Shown in pieces: positions 51,212-61,496 of a stretch of 64,000 nucleotides of DNA. Source of the DNA: Bemisia tabaci (Eukaryota; Arthropoda; Insecta; Hemiptera; Aleyrodidae); NCBI RefSeq assembly GCF_918797505.1, contig NC_092800.1, positions 1,922,001 through 1,986,000 of the forward strand, read 5' to 3'. How positions within the stretch are numbered: the stretch's first letter is position 1; every line of letters starts with the position of its first letter. The translations under genes and the position numbers were made by a program. The notes below the pieces were generated by a model, which was given only the letters and a program-made list of their open reading frames with translations, was not told the origin of the DNA and did no database searches.

Positions 51212-51440
51212 GGATGTATTCCTGCTAAACGGAACTTTAAGTAGACGAATGGGAAATATGGGGTGTGCTCTAGAAAGGTGGAGAAGAAACAATATAGAAG
51301 TGGGCGTGATTCCCTTTGGAGACATGGAAAAGCTGGATTTTATATTCTACCAAACAGAATTAGGCGCCTATTGAATGCGGCACTCATGAGCCATGTGCAT
51401 GGGAAAATAGCTATGTGGACAGAGCTCATGAGTTCAAGAC
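51212..51440. mobile_element. Right-truncated large GGAAC-TIR MITE
   Basis: GGATGTATTCCTGCTAAACG then GAACT at the left; the core GAAATATGGGGTGTGCTC, GGAAAAGCTGGATTTTATAT and ACTCATGAGCCATG follow 56348-56697. The right TIR is missing after about 51440. Confidence 0.65.
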
Positions 51441-51682
51441 TCGGATCCGTGAAACGCCGGCTCGGTCGGCGCTGCTAGGAAGAGCCTCTTTCCCAGAGAG
51501 AGAGAGAGTGAGGGAGTATCTTTCAAAAGGTTCTAAATTAGGCAACGCATCTTGGAGCTCTCCAATCACGCGCCATTTTTTGAATGCTAATACTTCGCTT
51601 AACATTAATTGCAATGCTCAGGGTCTCGGAGAATTATTAGTGGTGCTGTTATGGGTTTTTGGTTGCACAGCGTCACTCATCT

Positions 51683-51804
51683 GGACGTATCTCTGGCAAA
51701 CGGAACTATGCGCATTATGACGTGAGCCCTGTTATGCATATATTCTTATGGGTCTCGGGGCTCATGTCTTAATGCACGTAGTTTCTTTTGGCAGAAATAC
51801 GTTC
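51683..51804 (+). mobile_element. 122-bp palindromic MITE, TSD ATCT
   Basis: GGACGTATCTCTGGCAAACG, core GTGAGCCCTGTTATGCATAT, right end GGCAGAAATACGTTC. ATCT on both sides (51679-51682, 51805-51808). Confidence 0.88.
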
Positions 51805-51808
51805 ATCT

Positions 51809-52250
51809 GTGCGTCGAGTTGTGTTTTTATTCCTTGATTCGCTCCCGAGAGAGGCTCTCGCCAATTCAATGCGCGGATCCCGTTAGTTTTTATAACTTTG
51901 GGACGTTTGAATCGACTCCAGACCCTGCCTTTTTTATCCCCCCCCTCCTCCCCCTCCCTCCCGCTCGACACGAACTGCGTAGATGGATGCGATGTGTGGA
52001 TTTCCATCGTGCGCTGAGTGGAAAAAAATTGGTCACATGGACCGAGTTTAGGAGCCGTGCCTAAAATACGTAACGCTAAAAATCGGATTATTTTATCCTC
52101 TCCCTCCCTTGCGTAACGCATCCGTAACGAGGGTCCATATTCCTCTTAAAACACATGTCTTGCTTTTTTCGATCCTATTAAAAGTAGACAAATATTTTAT
52201 AAACCTCAATTTTAAGCCCGCAGCTTTTGAATTTCCTTTTTTTAAGTGCT
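51809..52250. other. No gene recognised
   Basis: Pyrimidine run at 51935-51962. The open frames of 81 residues (+) and 119 residues (-) overlap one another without a family motif. Confidence 0.35.
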
Positions 52251-52471
52251 CATCCTGCTAGGTAAGAACGCCGTAAAAGCCATTAGGCGCCGCCAAATTT
52301 TCCTCGAAAAATCACGATTTTGTATTTCTTCTCCGAATTTTCAGAGGATCTTGTTCGTAATTTGATCTGAAAAGTCTAAAAATTTAGCCTTCTTCAAAAA
52401 TGAATATTTTCAAAAGAGAAATTTGGCAAAGTTCGAGTGCTTGTGCTACGTTTTTACCCAGCACGACAGCA
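52251..52471. mobile_element. Diverged GCCGTGCTAAGG-family MITE
   Basis: CATCCTGCTAGGTAAGAACG and GCGCCGCCAAATTTTCCTCG at the left; ACGTTTTTACCCAGCACGAC at the right. Confidence 0.65.
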
Positions 52472-52490
52472 TTGTTATGGTGAGGCCTTA

Positions 52491-52754
52491 CTGTAGGCTG
52501 ATTATTGAAACTGATAGACAAAGTGATAGACAAAGAAGACAAACTGAGAATGAAGCGATCCTATTGGTGGAATCGGGTGGTTGCAATTTGACAAACGAGG
52601 TATGTAATAGACTAACTAACGACAACCCACGAGAGACCCTGTAGTTAGTCCATCATTTTCACTCTTAGTCTATGATATCCGCACTCGTCTCAACCAATAG
52701 GATCGCTCCATGTTCCGTATGTTTTCTTTGTCTATCAATTTCAATAATCAGCTC
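52491..52754. mobile_element. About 264-bp MITE with GGCTGATTATT ends
   Basis: GTAGGCTGATTATTGAAACT, GATAGACAAAGTGATAGACA, CGATCCTATTGGTGGAATCG at the left; ACCAATAGGATCGCTCCATG, TTTGTCTATCAATTTCAATA, ATCAGC at the right. Better preserved than 15226-15489. Confidence 0.8.
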
Positions 52755-53349
52755 GCTGGTGAGCGTTGCAACGGCGGGTTTTTAGAGGATATCCCATTAT
52801 TACGAGAGCATGCGAGGAAGAGTGAACAAACATTGTAATCATCGATTGTTCATCGGGGCGTAAGATAGAAGCAAATATGAATTTATGAGAACACGCTGCA
52901 GCTCACCTATTACGGATTCAATTGTGCGTGAACAACAAACTGCCCCCCGGGATCCTGCTTTTTGCCTCTTTTCAGTCATTTATCGGAAACTCCAAAATCC
53001 TAGTCTCTCCGCTCCCCAGAACTACACTCCGCCGGTAATTAATGCCGGTGTTACGTTCGTGAGCCCAAAATATGAGCTTCACTGTTCTAAAATCTCCCAT
53101 AGTTCTAATAATCGATGTTTATCGTTAGAAAAAACCGCACTGTCGCGATTGATTAGTCATTGATAGTCAGAGGCGGATCCAACAATTTGGCAACACCGGA
53201 TTTCCTCAATTTAAACATATGTTGAATAATCGATTCTTGTCGGAGCACCCGATCCCTCCAAGAATCTATATATTTCCATAGGTTTAAATGGGAAAAAACA
53301 ATGCTGCCGATTTGCTGGATCCGCCAGTGATAATAGTATAAGATAGGAG
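52755..53349. other. No gene; fragment of the ATCGAT family
   Basis: 53105-53330 contains AATCGATGTTTATCG, GAATAATCGATTCTTG and CCATAGGTTTAAATGGGAA of the repeat at 37685. A 92-residue forward open frame (52885-53163) has no recognised motif. Confidence 0.4.
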
Positions 53350-53606
53350 CGTTTTCCTGAGGAAAAATACCGTATCCGTCTTTAGACGTTGCCGAATTTT
53401 CTTTTAAACTAATCGCACATTTTTGGGGAAATTGGGGTACATTTTTCTCCCAATTTTTCAGATAGCTTGGTTGTTAATTTGATCTAAATCGTCTGAAAAT
53501 TTTAAGGGAATGTATTCATGATTTTCGTCAGTAATAAATATTTTCGAGAGGGAATTCGGCAACATTCGAATATTAAAACGGTGTCCTCCCTCAACACATC
53601 AGTATT
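53350..53606. mobile_element. Diverged GCCGTGCTAAGG-family MITE
   Basis: CCTGAGGAAAAATACCGTAT and TTAGACGTTGCCGAATTTTC at the left; TATTAAAACGGTGTCCTCCC then TCAACACATCAGTA at the right. Confidence 0.55.
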
Positions 53607-53860
53607 CATAAACGTTCTTGAACAGGTAAAAACGCCTTAAGTCCTCAATAGCCAGTGAAACTCCCAAACCGCGTATCTTGTTCCCGTTCTTTAAAATTGT
53701 CAGCTTTCATTTTATTTTTTTAAAAGAGAACAAATTAGCAGCATTCTTCGAAAATGTCTCAAAATTTCCTTCGCTCAGAGACGAAAAATCACCAAACTTT
53801 TTAAGAATCGTACGTATTCATGTTAAAAACTATGGCGCTTGTAGACCCTATGCCCATGCT

Positions 53861-54412
53861 GCTGTGCAAAGGAAGAACGCCGTATGATGATTTGAGAGTT
53901 GCCAAATTTCCCTTGATAAATCATGTATTTTTGACGATATATATGCATATTTTTTTTTAAAATTTTCAGATTTTTTAGATTAAGTTGCGAACAAAATAGT
54001 CTGAATAGTCGATACCTAGCTATATTGCGCGATATATTGATCTGTATTTTGAGAGGGACGGATCTTCCGCACATATTTTTGGCTCCCCTGAAGGTTTCGG
54101 CGATTTGTAATATTCGGATTCGTTCATAAGATATTCGAGGTGAATACTTTCTTTTTGAACACCCTGTATGACCCTAAACCAAGAATTATACTCGTAGTCG
54201 TTCATTAAACAGTCGTTTTCTTTATGAGTGCCCGTTCGGTATTCGAGAAACGTTTTGAATATTTGTTCTTGTAGTTTTCATATACTCTGAATCAATTGCG
54301 AATCAGCTTCTCTGAAAATCTGGACGAAATATTCTCACAAGTTCCCGAGGAAATTCGGATTTGATCTGAGGAAATTTGGCAATGTCCAAAAGCTCATACT
54401 ACATAGCACCTT
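53861..54412. mobile_element. GCCGTGCTAAGG-type arms around the inverted 0.7-kb repeat
   Basis: The left arm GGAAGAACGCCGTATGATGA, TTTGAGAGTTGCCAAATTTC and a right arm (AAATTTGGCAATGTCCAAAA ... TAGCACCTTAGCACATCAGT) are separated by sequence shared with 21790-22150. Whether one element inserted in the other or the arms were captured in an older recombination is unclear. Confidence 0.45.
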
Positions 54413-54725
54413 AGCACATCAGTATTTGAGCGACATACTGCTCGCAATCTGCCTTGACGCGCGCGTCTTTTTATCACTATTGTTGAAGTTGTCAGTGAAA
54501 TAAAAACGCCTTCAATACTTGGATATGCAACACGGTCATCCAAGAAGTACGTTTAGTTGCATGCAGCGCCGTGAGAGAGGAAGTGCCTCACATTGCATCG
54601 TGCTTGGGAGCAGTGAATACGAACCTAGAAGAACTGACATAAGGCAAGATGTTCAGCCCATTCATAAACTTTTTATTTGAAACAGCATGAATGACCATTT
54701 TTTGGTACGATTTCACGTGTTCAAT
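54010..54725 (-). repeat. Dispersed 0.7-kb repeat, inverted copy
   Basis: The reverse complement of this segment follows 21435-22150 closely over its whole length (for example ACATAAGGCAAGATGTTCAG and TTTAAACAG-type strings in inverse, CTTTATGAGTGCCCGTTCGG). Confidence 0.75.
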
Positions 54726-54739
54726 GACGATACACATCC

Positions 54740-54984
54740 TCCCGTGCTTAGGAAAAACGCCGTATGAACATTTGAGAGTCGTCAAATTTCCCTTGATAAA
54801 ACATGTATTTTGGAAAAAATGTATGCATATTTTTCCTTGAAACTTTCAGATATTTTGGATTAAGTTGTGTACAAAATTGTATGAAGATTTTGGAAAACAA
54901 TATTCACAATTATCCAAGTAAAATTGGTTTTTATCGAAGGAAACTTGGCAAGGCTCATAAGGCGTTCTTTCTTAGGATGGCAGC
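54740..54984. mobile_element. GCCGTGCTAAGG-family MITE
   Basis: CCCGTGCTTAGGAAAAACGC and TGAACATTTGAGAGTCGTCA at the left; AAGGCGTTCTTTCTTAGGAT then GGCAG at the right. Confidence 0.68.
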
Positions 54985-56347
54985 ATGGTACCTTCACAAA
55001 AACTGACCGATGCTATCTATAAAGTAGTCGATTCAAAATTAAAAACAGAGCTGCCCAGCCAATCAAAACCACAGTTAATTTCGCCACCCAATCGTTTCAT
55101 GAAGTCCTGAAGGTATAACCTGCACTGTCAATCGGAGCTATCCATGTATCCTGCAGCAAGAGTAGATGCGCTAGTGGAGTCGCAAAAGCTCTCTGTTAAT
55201 AAAAAAAAAACCATTTGTAGTATTTTTCGGCTTCCGCATCAAACAGCAGCATTGGAAGCGTTATATTTACTTCCAATCACACCAGTTGCTTCCATTTCCA
55301 TGATTTAAAACGTCATTTAATTTAAAAAACAATCCATGGAAGAGCATATCATAGCTTTTATATTAAGCCGCAGGATTGCGCTAACTTATTTTTGTCTAAA
55401 ATAATAATCGACGGCAAAATTTCCATCAAATGTTCCCCGGCTTGAAAAAAAATTGATACAATGATGAGTTTTACCTCGAGTTCAACTCTCGTTCTGATTT
55501 TACAACGTTACATAGTTTGTATTTTTTACTTTTGAAAATGCTAATAATTTGACTTGGTTGAAAAAGCATTTTAGGTTTATCCTGCTTTATTCTTTGGGGA
55601 GTGGTATCATCAGCCGATGTTACTGCAGCTCAAAAATTGAAAAAATTTCGACGAAAATTGTTTTTTCAATCGAGGAATTTTGAAATATTAACATTTTTCA
55701 ATACTTTGCAACGCTTCAATAACAAAATGAGCTTTGAGCTCAAGTCAAAACTTTCACTAGAAAATAGTCTCATCATAAGGTATTGTCTAGACCACATTTG
55801 AACAAAATCCTTAAGTTCCGTTGAATTGAAGCACCCATATTTTGACGAGCCCTTTGTATGTCTTTCACCAGGAAATGAAGTCTTATCTTCCTACCCCTCC
55901 TTCCTGTCCGTGCCATTACCTGAAAAAGTAGTGATAGTAATTTTAATATTCAACCGGTTGATTTTTCCTATAACAGTAACATAAGTCACAATTTAATATC
56001 GAGAAAAAAAAGGGGACAGGAGTAAGAGAGGCGAGGCGAAACGCTTACTGAAGCGCAAGAAGATGATAAAGGAAGAACGTTAAAATAAGCACTCTTTTAT
56101 GAGAGTAAAGTACGGAAAAAGCAGAAAAACCAGCCACCCTAGGGCGGGAAATATTTCTAGTCTGTCATTTAATAAAAAGATTCTTCCGAACGGCGTTTTA
56201 TTTATGTAAAAACTTCAGAAACGGAATAAAGCAAAGCAAAATGTGGAGGCGTCCAACCCATTTTTCAGTGAGAGTTAGGAATATAGTCTATAATTAAAAA
56301 ACAGGGACAAAATACGTGGGCAACACTAATACGTCAAACTTTTAAAT
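54985..56347. other. No gene seen
   Basis: AT-rich; a 66-residue forward open frame (55601-55801) has no recognisable motif. No foldback or tandem array noticed. Confidence 0.5.
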
Positions 56348-56697
56348 GGAAGTATTTATACCAAAAGAAACTATGTGCAAGTGGAAAGATGGGGTGTGCT
56401 CGTGGTGAGGTCGATAAGAAACAATGTAAAAGTGGATATCGTTCCTTTTGAGAAAATAGAAAAGCGGGATTTGACATTAAATCAAAAGGAACTGAGGGCT
56501 AACTCGTGAGCCGTGGACATGTGACAAGAGCCTTGTGGACAGGGCTCATGAGTTAATGCTCGGCGACGGCGGCTTCTTCACCGCTGACGTCATCGGCGCT
56601 TTAAAATTCCCATTCATTCTTATGGCCCTCAACTAGTGAGCACACCCTATCTTTTCACTTGCACATAGTTCCCTTTAGCATAAATATATGTACGTCC
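56348..56697. mobile_element. 350-bp GGAAC-TIR MITE, TSD AAAT
   Basis: GGAAGTATTTATACCAAAAG at the left; ATAGTTCCCTTTAGCATAAA then TATATGTACGTCC at the right. Core: GTGCAAGTGGAAAGATGGGG, TGACATTAAATCAAAAGGAA, GGACAGGGCTCATGAGTTAA, CTGACGTCATCGGCGC, CCATTCATTCTTATGGCCC. AAAT on both sides (56344-56347, 56698-56701). Largest complete member of the superfamily; it also contains an internal TIR-like GGAAC. Confidence 0.82.
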
Positions 56698-56701
56698 AAA
56701 T

Positions 56702-57850
56702 GCGCTCGATGGTCAGAGGGGTTTTAAAGCAAACTTGTACATTATTTTGAACCAAAGATTCAAATAGATAGAGATGAAAGTAATCGACCGGTAAAAATTC
56801 TCAATGGAGTTGTCCATTCCTTACTACGAACACGATTAAGGTTGCAAACCTTCATTAAACCCGCAAACCCTAGGTAAAATCGGTTCTCATTGGAAGAAAG
56901 AATTTGCTCAAATCCGGCCATCAAATTTTCGAAAACTGCGAATTTATATAGAATTGTTTTCTAAGTAAGAGTGCATCTTGATAGAGTGATTCAGATTGGT
57001 AGAGATGTTATCAGTGGCTACTTCAATTTAATTATGTCAATGGAGCTCCTTGTTTAGCATCATTCACATTCATATCGGTCGAGGAAGTATTGCTTTTTTC
57101 TGGGGGAAAATATGTTTGGTTGTGAGGAATTCCTTTCAATTAACGTATTTTTAGTGCGAAACTTCTAAAAATGTAGAAAACAAATGTCACTTCATTCATA
57201 ATTATTCAAATTAAAATTAGCTGAATTATAAAATAATTTGGGATTAAATCAATTCATACACGGAAAATAACGGTTCGGAATTCACCAGATGACCTCTGAT
57301 TTTCCTACCGGTGCCACTGTCACCTGGGTGATACCTGAACGACGCTGTTAGCTGACACGTCTACCGGCGCTGGGAGACTTACCTGCCACACTTATTCTAT
57401 TCGGCAATCAAGAATTTCATCCGACCGATTTTTTTCCATGTAGATACTTTAGAGCCTAATAAATTTAATTTACCACTACCACTACAGTTTATCATAAAAT
57501 ATGAGACAATGAGCAAATCACTCTCAAAACCGAATGTCCTTTTCTTTCATCATGTTTATGCGTTGTTACTCAATGAATCGCAGGTGGAAATGTCCTATTT
57601 CGATTATCCATCGCGTAATACGTTCGGCGAAAATATCAATTGCAATAATTAAATCGCTACAGCATTCATATCTCACAATCAGTAAAAGTGAGCCGCTGGT
57701 GGTTTGAAAGCAAAAAAACTCGAATCACCCGAACGCTCCGAACAAAGAGAGAAAAAAAAGTTGGGATTAATTCAAGTGGGTATTAGGTTTATTGAATCCA
57801 TCAAATTTTTAGCCGTCCGGGATGAGCCACGGATCCAGCGTGCCGAGCAA
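56702..57850. other. No gene seen
   Basis: AT-rich with no exon or clear repeat. 57256-57440 contains ACGGAAAATAACGG, CCACTGTCACCTGGGTGATA and AGACTTACCTGCC without any second copy in the window. Confidence 0.45.
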
Positions 57851-57853
57851 TGA

Positions 57854-57885
57854 TGACGTCACTGACGTCAAATCGCATAAAAGGA
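57854..57885 (+). promoter_or_regulatory. Two adjacent CRE octamers before a TATA-like sequence
   Basis: TGACGTCA occurs at 57854-57861 and again at 57863-57870, one base apart, followed by CATAAAAGG at about 57877. TGACGTCA is the consensus binding palindrome of CREB/ATF bZIP factors. No gene was recognised just downstream; the open frames of 60-82 residues at 57801-58217 have no family motif. Could be a promoter of an unrecognised transcript, an intronic enhancer, or chance. Confidence 0.4.
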
Positions 57886-58155
57886 AATCCCGAGTCTCGA
57901 GAAATTGCGTCTTTTCTCGGGAAATTTTGTCTCGTCCCAGAGAGGGAATAAGAGTGTGAACGTGTGTATTGTAACGAGTGATGAAAATACAAACGTTCCC
58001 AGCGGGACTCCGCGGGATGTTGTCAGCGGGATTCCGCGGCACGTTGTCAAATTGTGCTTTAAATCACTTCAAGTCCTATTCCCCGACGGGAATAAATCCC
58101 GTGACAAATCATTTAAACTCGCTGACTACCCAAAGTTCCTTATCCTATTGTAGAG

Positions 58156-58206
58156 CCACAGAGAGTTATGTATGTATGTATGTTATGTATGTATGTTATG
58201 TTATGA
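58156..58206. repeat. Short TATG/TTATG microsatellite
   Basis: GTTATGTATGTATGTATGTT followed by further ATGTATG and TTATG units over about 50 bases. Confidence 0.85.
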
Positions 58207-58281
58207 GAGTATTGTAGAGTTGTGCTTGCCACAGAACCGTGTTTCGATGGTTCAAGTTCATAAATAAGCAAAAAAAGAAAA

Positions 58282-58891
58282 TATTGATTTCTGTACTTAG
58301 AGCAGACCATCTCTTGGCCAAACTATTTCGTCTTCAAAAATTTGAATAGGCAATATTAGCGGCTTTTGAGCAGTAATAGTTGCTCGTAACAGCTCAGTAA
58401 TGTTGGATCCGTTTCATTCGAGTTGTTTCCTGAATATTCTGATACCATACTGGTTAAATTATTATTTTTCTGACTCATATATTACAAAACATGTTGAAGG
58501 AAATCATGCTTTGTTTGCTGTGTTTTTTGCAGAGCGAAATCTCCTTCCATATTGGAAGTAGAAACTCGGCGTTTAAACATATTTCATTCAACATGTTTTT
58601 GTTTTTGAAGATGCATAAATCCTAACGAGGTCACAAAATAAAATTGGATCGTATACTTATAATTTGAATGTGCATAAACTCTCTACACAGTGTTAGAAAA
58701 CTAATAATTTAACCAGTATGGTATCAGAGTATTCAGCAATCAACTCGAATGAAACGAAACCAACGTGATTGAGCTGTTACAAGCAACTATTACTAATCCA
58801 AAGCCGCTAATATTGCCTATTCCATTTTTTGAAGGCGAAATGGTTTGGCCGAGAGACACCGCGCTGTCTGCTCTAAGTACAGAAATCAATG
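58282..58891. repeat. About 610-bp inverted-repeat element
   Basis: ATTTCTGTACTTAGAGCAGA, GGCAATATTAGCGGCTTTTG, TACCATACTGGTTAAATTAT at the left; AATTTAACCAGTATGGTATC, AGCCGCTAATATTGCC, TCTGCTCTAAGTACAGAAAT at the right. Arms about 190-200 bases, with AT-rich centre. Single copy, no coding. Confidence 0.8.
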
Positions 58892-60114
58892 TGTGTCGTT
58901 GGGGGTGAAATATCAGGATACGGAGTCAGTTGCGCTAGTCACAGAAGCGTCAGTCATGTTGAATATCGTATCATAGTGTGCAAGGGTTGGATGGAACGAC
59001 TTATCTTACGAAATTTTTAACCTGTGCAGTAGTATCATTTCTGAGGCGGAAAGTTTAAAAAAGATGCATATTTCTCGCGCAGATTGTGGAGTTAGGAGTG
59101 TATTTCAGACTTTCTCAATACGCTCATCATGATTTTCGAGCTATTTCCTGATGACAACAACTTTTTTTTTTTTCGCTCTAACTGAAAGTTGCAAGTGTTG
59201 CAGGATTAAGAAGTCGTTCTCCTTAAACTTAGAGAACTTACAAAATATCAAGTCTCAATCTGAATTTGTTCAAAAGTTAAAGGGGTGATGTCTGATAATG
59301 GCAGTGCGGGATTTTTGGATCGCCTTGTATAGTAAAAGAATTGAAAAAATACTCGATGTCCAAAAGTTCAGAACAAGTAACATTTGGGCCAAGTTTAATA
59401 GAAACGTACCAAGTCGCGTGACGGCGGGAAAATATGTTAAAGGCAGTTTTGAATTCAACCAGTCGGAAATTTTCTTCCGTAAAAAATTCAGAGCAGAGAA
59501 ATAATTGTTTGAACATGAAAATAGTTGTTAAACTTTGTCCTCACAATTGACAATGAGTCTTGGGGCTACAGAAAACGCACATCGATAATATATTCCAAAA
59601 CAGTAAAATGAAATCCTGTTTTCGATCACCTTTCTTATCCTCATTTACCGTCAACTCGACGTGTTTTGAAGGCGCTGAGTAGATAACTATTTCGACTCAG
59701 CGGATGCATTCTGCCTACCCTGAAAATTGAAGGCGAAATCGCTTGAGTCCGACCAGTGACATGTTTTGCCTGCAAGAGCAATTTTTACTTAACCTACGGT
59801 ATTTTTACCTCTTGTCCTGGTATTTTTGGTTCACTCCGCGATACGGAAAGGATTCCAGCTTCCTCGACGTGCTCGTTGTGCTTTTCGTGCGATTTTACCA
59901 CTTTAAAGTTTATTCGTCATTCTGTACCTTTGTATGCAACAGATCCATCCCCCCCCCCCCCGCTATTGAAAACTTTTTCTAATAGGCGATTCAATTGAAA
60001 ACAAAGGGAGGCGGATCTAAGGCGCGTCACACAAGAATCGAGACATATTTCTAAAGAGCCCCGTGATGCGGGCAGGTTCCGGATGTACACGTACGGGCAA
60101 CCGTTTATCCCTCC
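58892..60114. other. No gene seen; fragment of another repeat
   Basis: 58925-58950 is the end fragment CAGTTGCGCTAGTCACAGAA of the foldback at 41457. 59270-59516 has 62-79-residue open frames on both strands without a recognised motif. C-run at 59949-59960. Confidence 0.45.
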
Positions 60115-60225
60115 TCCGACGTAAAGGCGTATCTCTACCCCCACATGAGCCGCAGGAAGCATGTAGTTATATACAGAAAAAAGCTCAAGTGGGAATGGAG
60201 ATACGTCGTTAGGTCAGGAGGGCGA
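60115..60225. repeat. Short foldback with GGCGTATCTC arms
   Basis: ACGTAAAGGCGTATCTCTAC and TGGAGATACGTCGTTAGGTC pair loosely; a similar arrangement (GACGTATCTCTATTTCCACA ... TGAGATACGCCTTACGTCAG) lies at 20888-20980. Ends uncertain. Confidence 0.5.
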
Positions 60226-60549
60226 CGTTCCAAGGGGGAAAAGCGAAACTATAAAGAAGAAGAGGACGAATAAAACGTCGAGGCTCGGCCAAGGCGGAAG
60301 CATCGGGCCAACGAAACCCTTTTGTTGATGCGTGCCCACATTTCGTGGCTCCGAGTGGGCGCTGTAGGTGAGGGGGGCGAGGGGGGGGGCGAGGGGACGA
60401 TAATAAATTTTGGCAAATCGAAAATGGCCGGATTACTTGCCTCGTAGATAATAACGTCGGCCTGCCCGGCAAGGAAACCACGGCCCCCGCAGTCGCGATG
60501 CCAGATTGTCACTAGATTCATGTATTTGAAGGTGAGAAATCAGGGTTCC
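60226..60549. other. GC-rich island, no gene recognised
   Basis: Two overlapping 90-residue reverse open frames are proline-rich from the G-run at about 60375-60400. No family motif. Confidence 0.35.
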
Positions 60550-60801
60550 TATGGTGCTAAGGAAAAACGCCGTATGAACCTTCAGGCGTTGCCAAATTGT
60601 CTTTGATAACTCATGAATTCCCTGGTAAAATTATGAATATTTTTCTTCCAATTTTTCAGAGAATTTTTTTCGTATTTTGATCTAAAGTTCCTGAAAATTT
60701 CTAGGAAAAATATATGTAATTTTCCTCGAAAATAAACATTTTATCAAAGGAAACTTGGCAACTCTCGAATGTTCATACTGCCTTTTTCCTCAGTACGGCA
60801 G
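60550..60801. mobile_element. GCCGTGCTAAGG-family MITE
   Basis: ATGGTGCTAAGGAAAAACGC, CGTATGAACCTTCAGGCGTT at the left; GAATGTTCATACTGCCTTTT, TCCTCAGTACGGCAGTAT at the right; 252 bp. A fragment of the GGCTGATTATT family follows at 60813-60900. Confidence 0.7.
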
Positions 60802-60901
60802 TATAGTAACCTGCGGGCTGATTTTTAAAAACGTAAATAAAGCTATGGACGAAAAGGACAATGCGAAAATGGAGAAAGCCTATTGGTTCGACCAACCTGG
60901 A

Positions 60902-61496
60902 CGTTGACTTTGGTTGGATCCGTCAAACTTTCCTCTGGACTTATTTGAAGTTGATCTCGGCAACCATGCGCCTTTCCACCAATACTCCAAACTAAGGGAC
61001 ATCACTGGACAAAAGTGAATTCTAGTTTTCCGGCTTCCTTGAGCTCCGATGTCTCTATCATTTCGGGAAAAATCCCCAAAAATAAAAATAGGAAGGCAAT
61101 GGATATAAATCCAGGGTTTTCCGTGTCTTTCTTGGTCTAGACCCCATGATTTAGGCTGATTTCACTTATGTTCGTTCATTGATGACGGGAAATCTCTCTA
61201 CATTGAATTTAAGAAACGTTCTCTTAGAAAAACTGAAAATAAATAAATGAATGATACCTACCATTAGGTTTAAACCATCGTTTACCGGTTCACAGTGGTC
61301 GTGAAGCAAAAAACAAATCAAAAAACAAAACAAAAAAATTGCGAAAAAAATGTACCCAGAAACGGTTTAAACGGTTTTCGCGGGGTGAGTCTATGGTAAG
61401 TGCCATGAAATATGAAGACCATGAAATACAACCCTCTATTCGTAACAATATTCATTAAAGAGCTAACATGTTCTTGGACGTATATTAAACGGTTGC
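60902..61496. other. No gene seen
   Basis: AT-rich with an A/C-rich low-complexity patch (61305-61345). No exon or foldback recognised. Confidence 0.5.
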
